Shown here: one piece after another, positions 25,201 through 37,901 of the stretch
Layout: each line of letters opens with the position of its first letter
Numbering within the stretch: the stretch's first letter is position 1
NCBI RefSeq assembly: GCF_958298935.1
Contig: NC_084930.1
Location: 29,610,001 to 29,674,000 of the forward strand
Direction: 5' to 3'
DNA: 64,000 bases
Source: Phragmites australis
Taxonomy: Eukaryota; Streptophyta; Magnoliopsida; Poales; Poaceae
Made by a program: the position numbers and the translations under genes
The notes under the pieces: generated by a model
Told to the model about the DNA's origin: nothing
The model's input: the letters and a program-made list of their open reading frames with translations, nothing else
The model's database searches: none

Positions 25201-27000
25201 CAACTGATTTAATGTGGGGAGGTGTGCGGCAAACTGGTCCAAAAACCTCTCTTTTATTGAGGGTAACAGTTCAGCTGTTATTGCTTTCTACCAGTCTTCC
25301 CAATCTAACCTCATTCTACATTCAATGAGCGATGTAGGCTCATGGTCAAGATATATAATTATGGTAATTTTATTTGTGAAGTATGTGTCAACTATTGTGG
25401 TTGCTCTATTCCAAGATTCTCCTAAATTTACATAGTTTATTGCTATTTCATTATGAGCTGCACTTTCAGATGCTTCTTCGTCTTGCTCTTTATAATTTCT
25501 TACTGTTGGAGCAAGGTCCTTTAATTTACCAGCTCAATTTCAGTGCTCGCATTTTCACTGGTTTCTCCCTGTGTGGGAAGATTTTAATCTGGTATGCCTA
25601 CTTCCTGATGTTACATACCATCGCCAAGTATCAATTGGCTCTCTTTCTTTTTCTTTTGGGGCATTTATGTGATCGACTGTGGCAAACTCTCATTTCCCAT
25701 TTTTACTAGACGTCTCTGGCTATTTGGGACTTGAGGAATTGAATTTCTTATCTTTTATTTATTTTCCGGAGCTCCTAGGACAAGATGAGGGGTACCTTCC
25801 TTTGGTACTTTCACCCTCTTCAGTACATTATGTGCAGGCATATGCGACTTAGTCACGCTCTTTAAATCACAAAAATGATCAGACGGATTGTTTGCTAATT
25901 TTTGCAAAATGATAATTTTTTATACTTCATCATTTGCTTCACTAGTACGAGGATCATGTGCTACAATTTTCTTTAGTTTGCCAAAAAATTTCCCAACATT
26001 CTTCATCCAAGGGTATATTTCCTCCCCCTAATAACAAAAAATTATTTACATCAAATATGCAGTCAGCGAAGAGGGTCGTATGCAAGGTCTCATAGTGGTT
26101 CGCTGTGGTGGCGATATTAGCATATAAACCATACATCCAGATTTGCGTAAATGAGAAATTTTCAGAATTACCCCTTGCACTAGTTGCATAGGTGAATGGA
26201 TGTTATAGGATGATGATCTATAATTAATGAGAGCTGCCACATGTAAGACTGCGTGTCTCTAACATGTAGTAGGATTCTATCCAGAATGCAAGGATTTCAT
26301 CTTGTACCTTCAAGGTAGACGATTTTATTAAATTAATTTCTCGGTAGCACATGCAAGACATACAAAATCTTCATGATTCAGGAAATTCTTCACATTTGTG
26401 TCATGACCTTGTTTCTCATCATTCTACGACTAGGGTGATATAATCTATTATGTCATAGGGAGATAATTCTACACTACGAGTAAACACTTCATGTGCTTTA
26501 ATGTGAGTGTAGTACAAGCTACTGCTCATGGAGGGAAATTTTTCTAGTATTCTCACTTCGCTATCATGCTTAGTGATGAGTATGTGCTACCTACCATTTT
26601 CTTCACCAGTTTCTACCTGGAAACCGTTAGCTCGGATATATATAGAACTTACGAGATTTCTTGTAGATTGAAGGTACAGCAATGCTTCTTTGATGTGCAA
26701 AGTAGTTTCTATAGGTAGTATGACTATGGTTCTTCTAGAAACTATTATGCATTTATTACTATCAGTGACAGTCATCATCTTTTCAAAGCTATATCTGATG
26801 GACTGAAAATAGACCTTTTCTCTTTAGATGGTGTTTGTGGTTCCACTATCCACAAAACACACTTCCCCCATATAGGCGTCACACATATTCTATACCGAAA
26901 AATATTATTTACAGCTAAGCTTGCTCTTCTTGAGCTTTTATTCATTCATTCAATCCTTCTAAATTCAGCAACTAAGTAAATAGCTAATTACTCTAATTCT
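25200..27000 (-). pseudogene. copia protease and integrase remnants
   Basis: Only scattered pieces remain. A protease-like active site (CFVDSGTTNT) is at about 26825-26860, followed by a stop. An integrase C-terminal segment, AALINYRSSSYNIHSPMQLV then ISHLRKSGC, is encoded at 26100-26240. FADCIFDVNNF follows. The catalytic integrase core expected between protease and these pieces was not found, suggesting an internal deletion of roughly 0.5-0.8 kb. Confidence 0.65.
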
Positions 27001-27297
27001 AGATAGAATCTAGGAAATATCCAGCCACTTCATCTTCAATAGCTTTCTTTTTCGCTTTATCCTTAATGGCATCTTCTATAGCAATGGAGGAGGGCAAAGT
27101 AGAGGCCTCTACATCCTTCATTGTAAGGTCTTCCACTGCTAGTATGGGAGCGTCATCAACTTTCATGTGAGATGCTTCCCTTTCAACTACTGTTGCTTTG
27201 TTCACTTCTATCCCCACTGCAATGTGAGGTGTGCTTCTAGCTACTCCTTTTTCCTTTTTCAGTATGCTTTCACAACATACTTTGGTGCTTTGCAGAT

Positions 27298-28095
27298 TCA
27301 GGACCAATGGCCCCAAACATCATACTTATAGCATGTCTGATTCTTCTCACCATATGGCTTAAGTTCTTTCTTTGTCTTGCCATTATCATCACCAGGCTTG
27401 ACTTTGTCTGCCACCACTTTCGTTTCTCCCTTTCCCTGCTTCTTATTACGGTTCTTATGCGCTTTGAAAGAGCTATGATTGACTTCTAGACCACTGCTCT
27501 TCCCTTGCAGTTGGGATAAGAAGTTCTTGTTTATGACCTCATCATGAATTTCATGGAGTTGCAACACATCAATCAGTTTAGAATACTTATTGTAATTCAA
27601 TTTACGGTAATTGTGTGCGGATTCAACCGCATTCGGGTGGAAAGTGGAGAGAGTCTTCTGAATTTTCTCCTCTTCTTTGATCTCTTTCCCACAGAGACAC
27701 AATAGTTTGCAAATACGGTGCAATACGGAGTTGTACTCTCTGACATACTTGCAGTCATAGAAATGGAGCCGGATCCATTCTTACTCTACAAGAGGCTTGA
27801 TGGTGTACTTAAGGCTCTCAAAACGCTACTGCAGTACGTCCCATAGTGCCTTAGCGCTGATCATTATTATGTACTAATCCTTCAAAATGGGAGAGAGATG
27901 GTGGCGGTAAAAATGAAATGCCTGATTATTCTCATCCTCTGTGGGAACTATTGCACTACTTGTTCCCAAACCAACTGCAATGTAGAGCCTTTTTGCTCCC
28001 AGTATAATCTGGACATCCGACGCCTAAGTAAGATAGTTATGGCCATTAGCACTCAACTCAGTGAACTCCTTGTTCGTGATGCTAGCCATCTTCAT
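27298..28095 (-). pseudogene. copia gag, degenerate
   Basis: The start near 28089-28095 opens MASITNKEFTELSANGHNYL, the usual opening of this gag family. The protein then runs with several stops to an open segment (27298-27723) with KEEEKIQKTLSTFHPNA and LIDVLQLHEIHDEVI. It ends in a damaged zinc knuckle, CYKYDVWGHW, in which the second and later ligands are altered. A charged extension lies further on (26999-27316). Gag identity is clear. The broken knuckle and stops mean it is not functional. Confidence 0.8.
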
Positions 28096-28180
28096 ATTTA
28101 AATGACACAAGTATTACTACTAGTAAGTTGCATCGTGTTGCTAAATTAGATTGCTGCAAATTCTCTGATATTTTATATCC

Positions 28181-28654
28181 TATTATTTGAATTTTATAGA
28201 ATTTAAACGCATAACAGGCAATTTAAATAGTAAAAATAACAAAGCAATAAATACTGCATAATTGCTAAAACAGATGCAAAATTTAAATTCTAGAGGTACT
28301 TTTCTGCAAGAAAAAGTATTATCAGGGTTTTCTGCAAAGTTCATGTGTAATTTCCAGAAACCACAGGTCCTAATTGCAAGAAAATAGGGCTTCTAGATAA
28401 TTTTCAGAACAACCAGGGGCCTAAATGCAAAATTTCAAGAATTGCGCTCAAATACTTGAAAACCCGAGGGGCTAAATGCAAAAATTAGATTTTTCTTATC
28501 TTTTTCTTATTTTTTCAGTTTTTACTCTCTATCGTGCCGATCTGCTTACATCTGGACCGGCCCGGCCTCAAACGGCCCGCCCGCCTCATCTAAAACGAGG
28601 CGGCTAGGGTTTCTAAACCCTAGCCACCACTTGGAACGTTGGCAGGCGGTGCGA
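28181..28654. other. Non-coding junction between two copia elements
   Basis: The left part is AT-rich with repeated phrases such as GGCTAAATGCAAAAA, common in long retrotransposon leaders. The right part is GC-rich and carries a 24-bp near-perfect palindrome at 28602-28625, GGCTAGGGTTT and its reverse complement around two bases. This contains telo-box-like AAACCCTA on both strands. No ORF worth reporting. Confidence 0.5.
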
Positions 28655-29930
28655 GGTGTGGCACTATCAAGAGTGATGCGTATATGTCTCTGTGCTCAAA
28701 GTAATCTTTTAGGCCAAAGATGAGAGACGCAAATTACCTCACGAACACTGGGAAGTTCTATGTTTTGAGTTTGTACTCGGATGTTTTGGGTTGACATGGA
28801 TACTCCAGGTTGCTGGAGTTTCCGTGCTCAGCTCTGGGCAGGGGTCCTTGGTTTGGCGTTTAGTCCAACCCGGAGTCTCCAGGCTAGATCGGATACTACG
28901 GGTTTTCGGAGTCTTCGGACTTAGCTCTAGCAAAGGGTTCTCAGTTAAAGTTGATATGTTTGACCCGAAGTCTCCGAGTTGGACCAGATATTCCGGGATC
29001 TGGTGTTCTGTCTAGACTCTCCGAGTGGTGTTCCGGCTGAGGCTCTCGGTTTTGGGTTCAAGTGCCAACCCAGAATCTCTAGGTTGAACCTGGATACTCT
29101 GGATCAATACAAAAGGTACTGTAATGGCTAGTTTTTGGGGGCTGAGTTTAAATACCCCATCACCCCCTCCTTCATTTGTTATTGAACCAACTCAAGACAA
29201 ATGCATTCAAAGTTTCTTTAGAGCCCTTCCACTCCTCTAGCGTGTTAAATGTTGCAAGCATTTGAAAGTTGAGTTGGAAAAGTGCGATCGAGTGCTAGTG
29301 AGCATAATTCCATCTTTTGAGCACTTGAGTTCGTCATCAAGCCATCGATTCGCGTTCATTACTCTTGGAGCTCAAAGCTTCGAGACTGTTAGATGTCACT
29401 CAAAGAGCACACATGCTTGTGGAGTGCCCCACAAAGTTTGTGAAGGTCATCCTCGCCTCCGCAAGGGAAGAGAAAAGTTGAGTAAGCCCCGAGCTCGATC
29501 TTCGTGATTACTCGGTGGGGATAAGGGTTGAAAGAGACCTGTCTCTTTTTCAGCACCTCAACGGAGTCATAGGATCGTTGGATCCAAACTTCAAGAAACA
29601 AATTCGTGTCTTCTTCCTTACGTTTTGTTTTAGTTGATTTTTGGACGATTTGCCCTGATCTACGTGATTGTGTGTTTCTAGCTGCAGGTGATATGTTGAA
29701 AAGCTTACGTACATCCTTAAAAACCTATGGTAACCCTAGATTCAACTAGACTTGCTTAGGTTCTTTATAATTTTGCTTTTCCTGTTCCAGCCGGACTATC
29801 TAGGTGAGCCCGAAATCTTCGGACCCTGGAGTCTCCAGATTGACCTAGAATATCCGGATTCTGTAATCCACTACATAGTTTTAATTTTCAGGAAATACCT
29901 ATTCACCCCCTCTAGACGACATCACGTACA
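28655..29930 (+). repeat. Partial 5' LTR of the Sirevirus-like element
   Basis: The LTR ends with the Sirevirus-type TTCACCCCCTCTAGACGAC...ACGTACA just before the primer site. It contains many copies of phrases like GGAGTCTCCAGG and CCGGATACTCCGG-like text. The left edge, near 28655, is where similarity to the 3' LTR begins, so the true start is missing. Confidence 0.6.
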
Positions 29931-29935
29931 TTCCG

Positions 29936-29950
29936 TTGGTATCGGAGCCT
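29936..29950 (+). other. Primer binding site of the Sirevirus-like element
   Basis: TTGGTATCGGAGCCT differs from the initiator Met primer site TGGTATCAGAGC at one base within the core. It lies five bases after the LTR end and about 40 bases before the gag ATG. Confidence 0.8.
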
Positions 29951-29988
29951 AACCTCCTACAAGACTTCACCGCTTGGAGGATTTAAAG

Positions 29989-31600
29989 ATGTCGGCGTCC
30001 GGGGAGAAAGGTCCGGCAAGCCCGAAAAGTTCAAAGGATGATCTTTTAACATCGGGTAACGCTAAAGGCAAGGGAGTCACAATTGAATTCAATTATGATA
30101 AATTAAATGCCTCTAATTTCTTATATATCCGTGCCATCCGGACGTGCACTTTATTTCGATAACATATATTATGCCGCTTGGAGGCACAAAATGAAATTAC
30201 AATTAATCTCTCTTCATCCAAGTATTTGGAAGATTATGTGTACATGTTTTGAGCTATCGAATGAAGACAAAGAACTCACTCCTGAGCAAGAGCAAAATCT
30301 CCACCTCAATGCACAAACCACAAGTGTATTGATTGGCTCTTTGAGCTCAGAGGAGTTCAACAAGGTGGATGGGCTTGAGGAGGGCAAGGTGATATGAGAT
30401 ACACTCCAAGTAGTATATGAAGGCACCACAAGTGTGAGAGAATCAAAGATAGTGTTGCTTGAAGAAAAATTAGGAAGATTTTTTATGGAAGATGATGAAA
30501 CCCCATAAGCAATGTATGACCGCATGATGGTGTTACTAAACGAGATTAGGGGACTGGGAAGTAAAGAGTTAGATGATCACAAGGTGGTGAGAAGATTGCT
30601 AAGAGCGTTTGCCCTAAGAAATACCACCTTGGTCACTCTCATCCATGAAATAAGGGATTACAAGAGACTCACACCAAGTGATGTGCTTGGTAGAATTTTT
30701 GCTTATGAGATCATAGAGGAGGAAGAAAATGAAGTCAAGAAACTTGTCAAGCAAAGCTCAACCTCCAAGAACAAAAAAGTAGCATTCAAGGTAAGCAAGA
30801 ACAAACAAGTTGAAGAATCAAGCTCAAGTGAAGATGAGAGCTCGGATGATGAAGAAATATCCTTCTTTGTAAGAAAGTTTAAGAAATTTATGAAGAATGA
30901 TGGATATGACAAGTACAAGGGAGACATGCCTAAAAGAAGAATATCCAAGAGAGCTTGCTATGAGTGCGGCGAAGTTGACCACTTCATCGCCGAGTGCCAT
31001 AAAAAGAAGAACAAGGACAAGGAAAAAAAGAAAAACAAGACCTACAAAAAAGACAAGTACAATACCTACAAGAAGAAATACTCGGATCAAGCTCACATCG
31101 GCGTGGAGTGGGACTCCAACTTCGACTCCAACTCCGATGATGAAGGGGTCACCACCATCACTATCTGCTCCTCTCCAACGATAAAAACACTCTTTGGCGA
31201 CATGAGTGGCGACGATGACACTCCTAAGTGTCTCATGGTGAAAGGGCGTAAGGTTAAACCTCAACCCAAGCTCCTAGATAGCGATAGCGATAGAGGCAGT
31301 GGTTGTGAATCTTTGCTTAAGAGTTTAAGTAAAAATATCATGTCTAAAATGAAGGAGCTAACAGAAACAATAGAGAGTCAAGAGGAGATTCTCGGAAAGC
31401 AAGAGGACTTGATCATCCTTGAAAAGAAGAGAAATCTTGAACTCGAGAAGCTCTTTGCTAAAGAGAAGAAGAAAGTTGAAAAATTGAGCAAAGATCTTAA
31501 TTTGATCAATGTCTCAGTTGCTAGTCTTGAGAATAGTAATATTACACATCAAGAGAATTTTAAATGTTTAGATGAATCTTATGAAGCTCTTAAAGTGTAA
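29989..31600 (+). pseudogene. Sirevirus-like gag, frameshifted
   Basis: The ATG at 29989 opens MSASGEKGPASPKSSKDD. The frame breaks near 30115 and at stops near 30395 and 30508, then stays open for 362 codons (30512-31600). The gag core shows YYAAWRHKMKLQL, TTSVLIGSLSSEEF and MYDRMMVLLNEIRGLGSKEL. A serine/glutamate-rich patch and a lysine-rich stretch flank an intact CCHC zinc knuckle, CYECGEVDHFIAEC. After that comes a coiled-coil of Lys/Glu-rich heptads to the stop at 31600. The large C-terminal coiled-coil is typical of Sirevirus gag. The upstream stops make this copy defective. Confidence 0.85.
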
Positions 31601-32200
31601 TTTGATGTCCTTAAAAATAGCACTTCTTCCTCTAATGATGCAACCTTATTCTCTAATGCTTCCACCAGTAATGGTTGTTCTCGCTGTTACAATGTTGATA
31701 TAAATGTTTGTGCTACTAAAGTTCAATCCTTTCAAGCATTACAAAAGGATAATGAGAGTCTAAATGCCTTGGTTAAGTATGGGTGCCCAAATCTAAGGAT
31801 GCACTATGCAAGATCATTGAGGCCAAAGATAACAAACAAAAGAGAGGCTTTGGGTTTGATATGCATACAAGCAAGCCAAGTGAGTGTACGGTGATAAATG
31901 GCAAGGAGTGTCTCAAGTTCTTCAAGAGAGGCAAGCAAGATGATCTCACCACACAAGCCAAGCAACCCAAAGGCCATGCACCATAATGTACTTTTTATGC
32001 ATCTTATGTTTTAAAGAGGAACCATCATGGTAAAGTAGTTGCTCTATATATTGATGCCCCCACAAAGGATCAAGTTGTGAAGAAAAAATGTATATGTACC
32101 AAAAGTGCTTGTGACTAACATGAGAGGAACCAAACAAATTTAGGTACCTAAAAGAAAAGTTTAACTTGTTTCATAGGCATACTACTTCGGTGGTTCAAAT

Positions 32201-35200
32201 TTGGTGATTGATAGTGGATGCACCAATCATATGACCAGAAAGAAGAACATGTTCTCTTCATTTGAAGAAAATGGCAGACAATATGAAAATATTGTATTTG
32301 AAGATGATGGAAAAGGAGAAGTAATTGATCTAGGTAAAATTGCTATATCAAACGATTATTCTATCTCAAATGTCTTGTTAGTTAAATCTCTTAATTATAA
32401 TTTGTTATTGTATCATAACTTTATAAAATGAGATATAATTATCTTTTTACTAATATGGGTGTGACCATCTCTAGAAGGGAAGACTCCTCAATAGCTTTCA
32501 TCGGTCGCTTGAATGGCAAGTTTTATCCTGTTGATTTTTCAATGGATAAAGTGAGACCTAAGACTTACTTGATTGCTAAGTCTGTCATGGGTTGGCTATG
32601 GCACCGCCGATTAGCTCATGTTGGTACGAAGAATTTATCTAAACTTCTAAAGGGGAGCACATTCTAAGACTAACAAATATTTCATTTGAGAAAGATAGAA
32701 TTTATAGTGCATGTTAAGCGGGCAAGCAAGTTAGAGCTCCTCACCCCGCCAAGAATGTTATGATGGCCAAAAGGCTATTGAAACTCCTCCACATGGATTT
32801 ATTTGGACCAATCGTCTACATAAGAATTGGCGGTAACAAATATGATTTAGTTATTTTTAATGATTATTCTTGTTTCAGTTGGGTATTATTTTTGCATGAT
32901 AAGAGTCAAACACAAGTCATATTCAAGAGATTTATGAGAAGAGCTCAAAATGAATTCGATGTGAAGACCAATAGAGTGAGAAGTGACAAGGAAGCGACTT
33001 TAAGAATACACAAGTTGAAAAATTTCTTGATGAAGAAATGATCAAGCATGAATTCTCGGCACCCTACCGCCCTTAGCAAAATGGGGTTATCAAGAGAAAG
33101 AATAGGACTGTCATAGAGTCAGCAAGGACCAAGCTTGACGAGTACAAGGTCTCAGATCAATTTTGGGTGGAGGCCGTCAACACCACATGTCATGCTATCA
33201 ACCAGTTGTATCTCTACAAGATCTTGAAGAAGACTACTTATGATCTTCTAACCATGGAGCAAGTTGATCCTAATGTTGTACACGATGAAGAAATTCTAAG
33301 CGAGGCAATCAAGAAGATGATAATAGGTGAAATCAAGCCTTAAGAGCCTCAAGAGCTACAAATGGCCTTGGCAATAGGTGAAATCAAGCCTCAAGAGCCA
33401 CAAGAGCTACAAATGACCAATAATAATCAAGTTTATCCATCTTCATCAATTCAAGTGACGCCACCTACATCAACTCTAGATGAAGACCAAAATCAAGATC
33501 AAGATCAAGCTCATGATGACTTCAACAAATTCCTTGATGATGATAAAGTGGAAGACATTCAACCCCAATCCCAAGTGCCACATCCAAGAGTTCATCAAAG
33601 CATCCAAAGAGATCACCCGGTTGACAAGATCCTTGGTGATATGGAAAAGGGGTAACCACTCATTCTAAAATTGCAAATTTTTATGAATATTAATCTTCTG
33701 TTTCCTCTTTGGAACCTTTGAAGGTAGATGATGCACTTGGTGATCCAGATTGGGTAATGGCCATGCAAGAAGAGCTCAACAACTTCAAGAGGAATGAAGA
33801 TGTTACTTTGTGGAAATGCCCAATCAAAACGTGACTGGCACCAAATGGGTCTTCCGTAACAAACAAGATGAGGACGAGATCGTGACAAGAAACAAGGTAA
33901 GGTTGGTTGCTCAAGGCTTCACGCAAATAGAAGGTTTGGATTTTGGTGAGACTTATGCTCCCGTAGTAAGACTAGAGTCAATTCGTATATTACTTGCATA
34001 TGCTCCTCACCATAATTTCAAGCTATATAAAATGGACATGAAGAGAGCTTTTCTTAATGGATCAATTTCCAAATTAGTATTTTTGGAGCAATCACCCATA
34101 TTTGAAGATCCCAAGTATCCTCATCATGTGTACAAACTCCATAAGACGCTCTATGGGCTTAAGCAAGCACCTAGAGCATGATATGAATGCCTTAGAGATT
34201 TTCTTATCAAGAAAGGCTTTGAAATAAGCAAAGCCGATTCTACTCTTTTCACTAAAAATATTGATAATGATTTATTCGTTTGCCAAATATATATTGATGG
34301 CATTATATTTGTTTCTACTAATAAATATTTTGTGAAGAGTTTAGTAGGTTCATGACCAAGAGGTTTGCGATGTTAATGATGGGAGAGTTCAAGTTCTTTC
34401 TAGGATTTCAAATCAAATAAGTCAAGAAATGGACTTTCATATATCAAACCAAGTACATCAAAGATATACTCAAGAAGTTTGATATAGAGAATGCCAAGTA
34501 TATCAAGACTCCCATGCAAGCAAATAGACATCTTGATCTCAATGAAGATGGAAAGGTTGTGGATCAAGGTATATCGCTACATGATTAGTTCTTTACTTTA
34601 AGCTTGTGCATCTAGGCTCGATATTATGCTTAGTATGTGCATGTGTGCAATATTTTTAGTAGCCGTCAAGAGAATTCTTAGGTATTTGGTTCATACCCCT
34701 AAGGACCTTGACTTATGGTATCCTAAAGGTTCAACTTTTAACCTTATCGGCTATTCGGATTCTGATTATGCCGGTTGCAAAGTGGATACGACATCCGGGG
34801 CTTATCAATTTTTTGGTAGGTCCTTGGTGTCTTGGTCCTCAAAGAAATAAAATTTCGTAGCCCTATCCACCGTTGAAGCTGGGTATGTTGCCGCGGGTGC
34901 TTATTGTGCTCAACTACTTTGGATGAGGCAAACCTTGAGAGACTACGGCTACAACATGACCAAAGTCCCACTTTTGTGTGACGATGAGAATGCCATCAAA
35001 ATAGCCAATAATCCTGTGCAACACTCTAGAAACAAACATATAGACATTCGACATCATTTCTTGAGAGATCACTCAACCAAAGAGGATATCGATATTCGCC
35101 ATGTGAAAACCGAAAAACAACTAGCCAATATCCTCAGAAAACCACTAGATGAGAAAAGGTTTTGCGAGTTGAGAAGTGAGCTAAATATCTTAGGTTCTCG

Positions 35201-35213
35201 TAATGTGACTTGA
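32201..35213 (+). pseudogene. Sirevirus-like pol (protease, integrase, RT, RNase H), degenerate
   Basis: Protease active site IDSGCTNHMTRKKNMF is at 32204. GAG-pre-integrase shows WLWHRRLAHVGTKNLSKLL. The integrase has HMDLFGPI and FSAPYRP followed by a stop before QNGV; the usual DNG motif is lost, reading VRSDKEAT. RT begins TKWVFRNKQDEDE (about 33839) and continues YAPVVRLESIRILLA and KMDMKRAFLNG. The catalytic motif reads YIDG instead of YVDD. RNase H gives YSDSDYAGCKVDT, then DDENAIKIANNPVQHSRNKH and ends at 35213. There are several stops. The altered RT motif alone would make it inactive. Confidence 0.88.
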
Positions 35214-36160
35214 TATGTTGCATACAATTGATTGTTCTAGAGTCTTAGCTTTGGTAGCTAGAAGTTTGCGAAAAATCTCTTTTGAGTGCTATTTTCAAAA
35301 GATTTGATTCTTTGATCTTATGACCATATTTTGCTACTTGTGATCATAGTTATGTATTGATGTTTGTTGACTGATCACAAGTGGTCAAAATGTCTTATTT
35401 GTCCAACTATCCAATCTCTCAAAGATCAAAATTGAATCTTAGCTCAAAATCCTTTTTCTACCATCCTCTAGATCTCAGAGAGTCCATCCTAGTCCAAAGT
35501 ATCTGGATTCTAGAGGTCCTCAGGTCCCTGGCCATCTCTATCGAGTTGACATAATCTGGAGTCTCCGAGTCCACCCGGATACTCCGGATTCTGTCACTCA
35601 ACTCGAAGGTTCCGATTTCACCTCCGGGTGACCCTTCTCGGGTTGGTTCTAAATACCAACCCGGAGTCTCCAGGTCCACCCGGATACTCCGAGTAATCCT
35701 GCCTTTAACCTGTGCCCGAGGAGTTACCCCTTCATTCTATCTCTTTTACCTTCGCTTTCATCTCCCACCGTGGTGACATCCCCTACGCCAATCTAGAGAT
35801 TTCACCATGGTATTTCCAAGTTCTTCACCTTTTGAACTCATCTTGTGGTCAGATTCTTCGGCCCTCCCTTCGGATTGACTTCAGGATCATCGGTTGGTGC
35901 TCAAGGTAAACGTAAAAAACCGTTTTTCCCCGATCTCTCAATGACATACCCTAGAGTTGATTCCCTTTGGTGAAGATGCAAATGTATTGGCCAAATCCCT
36001 CAAACTCTAAGATTTGCCCCAGAGTTGGGCAACCCGGAGTGTCCAAGCTCCGGGTTGTTCAGATCATGTTATTTAAGTTCTTGTTCCTTAATTCACTTCA
36101 TGTGCAATCCCTCTTGTATCGCAAGCATGTTGTCCTTGTCTATTTCAGGGAAGACCAAGA
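35214..36160 (+). other. Post-pol spacer with LTR-like phrases
   Basis: No gene is seen. From about 35460 to 36060 the sequence repeats text also found in the 5' LTR at 28780-29110 and 29810-29870, such as CCGGAGTCTCCAGG and CCCGGATACTCCG. It may be a low-complexity region shared between U3 and this spacer, or an old recombination product. Confidence 0.5.
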
Positions 36161-37901
36161 TGGGTCGTGACAAGTTTGATTCTCAAACCTATCATCGAAG
36201 GACAAAAGCTAAGTTTGATCTGCAAGCTCAAAGCAACGTTCCTCCGTAGCAAGCTAAGTCTGGAGGTAGTGGCAATGGTGGTACCCAAGGTCGTGTCCGC
36301 AAAGTTGTTCAGAAAGTGCAGGCTTCTTCAAGTGGCATCCACATTGATGAGGTGGCTCAAATAGTTAATGTGCCTTGTGATGGTGCTGTGCCATCAAGGG
36401 GAGAAGGGGTGCAGCAGGGATAGGAAGAGGCAAAGGCAAAGCAATTGCATCTGGCTCAAGGGCACAATATGAGAACATAGAAGATGGTGTGGATGAACAG
36501 GAAGAAAGTCCTATCTTGGGACCATTAAAGCTTCATAGACCCTACAAGACAAGCACTTTATCTCAGATGCCCGGAAGAATGGTAGATTACACGAAAAGAT
36601 TCGGCACGATCAAGAAGGAAAGACATGAAGATCCCTTTGAATATGAGAAGAGTATGATCGATCATCTCTTTTAGAATGACTTTCAAGAAAACTTCTATGA
36701 AAACGTGATTCTCAAGAAGAAGAAGTCAATCACTCCTATGCAATGGATTGATTGAGACTATATGCCCAACAAAGACGATCCTACCTTTAATGAGATCATA
36801 GTAGTTTGTGAGGACAAAAGGATCAAAATAATCATGAGTTTGAAATATGATTGGAGTGTTGAGGTCATAGTCCAGTTCTATGCCACACTTCACTATGATC
36901 ATGAGGAGAACTAAACAGTGCACTGGATGATAGAAGGAGAAAGATACCAGATCAAATATAGAAACTTTGGTCGATTATTTGGATTTGATGTCCGTGACAC
37001 AAGCAAGACTAAAATCCATGTTGAGCAACAACTCTCTTCTGAAGAAATGGATTTTATGTATAAAAATCAAGGTCAAGTGACTTTTGGCACAACTAAAGGC
37101 ATGAGGCCATTCTACAAATGCCTTAACTTCTTGTTCCGTGCTACTCTAACTCCTAAAAGTGGTGATGCCACTACTATTTAAGGGATCACAAGGAATCTGA
37201 TTACTAGGATGTCCAATGAGAGTGATCCTTTTAGTGGGGTATACTTTCTTTAGGAAGAAATATATACTACATCCCACACACCTAGTAAAAGCTATGCCTA
37301 TACCCCTACATTATGTTCATCATCGAGAAAGTCGCAAAGAAGAATTTCTTCAAGAAAGTAAAGCATGAGCCTTATAGGGTAAGGTTGATTGGCTCAAAAT
37401 AAACTTCATCTATGCCACCTTCTCCTCCAAGGTCAGCTTCCAACGCAGCACAAAGGGCAGCACCAAGGTGTGCATCTTTCTCTCACGGTGGACCATCCTT
37501 TATCAAGAACGCCCTCAAGGCTATTTTCAATGTTTGCAACCAGAATACTGTGAAGATAAAGGAACACAAAGACAAGACAAATTTGAGATTAAGGAAGATT
37601 GAGGAGAGACAAAAGGCAATTTATGCTAATTTGAGGATTGAGCCTCCTTGCTCTCCAATTTCCTTCGAAGAAGAAGTAAGCGAGCCCGAAGCATTTGAGA
37701 ACCCATGGGCTTGGTACGATGAGACCCAAGCTGCTGCAGGGGTGCTAAACCTCTCATGCTCGAGATGAGAAAGAAGAGACCAAGGAAGAGGAAGAAGACT
37801 TGGGTGGTGTTGAAGAAAGCTCTCATGATGATGATGATGGTAGCGGAAATAGAGATGGAAATGGAAATGGAGATAAGGACTATGAAGAGGACAACAAGTA
37901 G
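36160..37901 (+). pseudogene. Transposase_32-like (env-like position) reading frame after pol
   Basis: A third coding region lies between pol and the 3' LTR. It begins MGRDKFDSQTYHRRTKAKF (36160) and is broken by several stops. The clearest match is VEVIVQFYATLHYDHEEN followed by a stop, then VHWMIEGERYQIKY and FGRLFGFDV (36862-37000). This resembles the plant transposon domain known as Transposase_32. Further on are SSEEMDFMYKNQ and FYKCLNFLFRATLTPK, then an acidic Asp/Gly/Asn-rich tail ending at 37901. Some Sireviruses carry an env-like frame at this position. I infer, but cannot prove, that this is its equivalent. Function unknown. Confidence 0.6.

Larger units (their letters stand above)
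23225..28180 (-). mobile_element. Decayed Ty1/copia retrotransposon with 3' LTR
   Basis: On the minus strand from about 28095 down, gag, zinc knuckle remnant, protease, part of integrase, reverse transcriptase and RNase H appear in copia order, ending at a 3' LTR at 23225-23458. A weak primer-site remnant (TATCAGAG) is seen on the minus strand near 28165-28178. No matching 5' LTR was found to its right, so the 5' end is lost or too diverged. Stops, frameshifts and loss of the integrase core show the copy is dead. The region 28181-28654 is probably leader or unrelated sequence. Confidence 0.82.

Noticed and set aside
34626..35213. RNase H frame of the Sirevirus-like element as an intact gene.
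   Set aside because: It is the end of a broken pol with stops on its 5' side and an altered RT motif.
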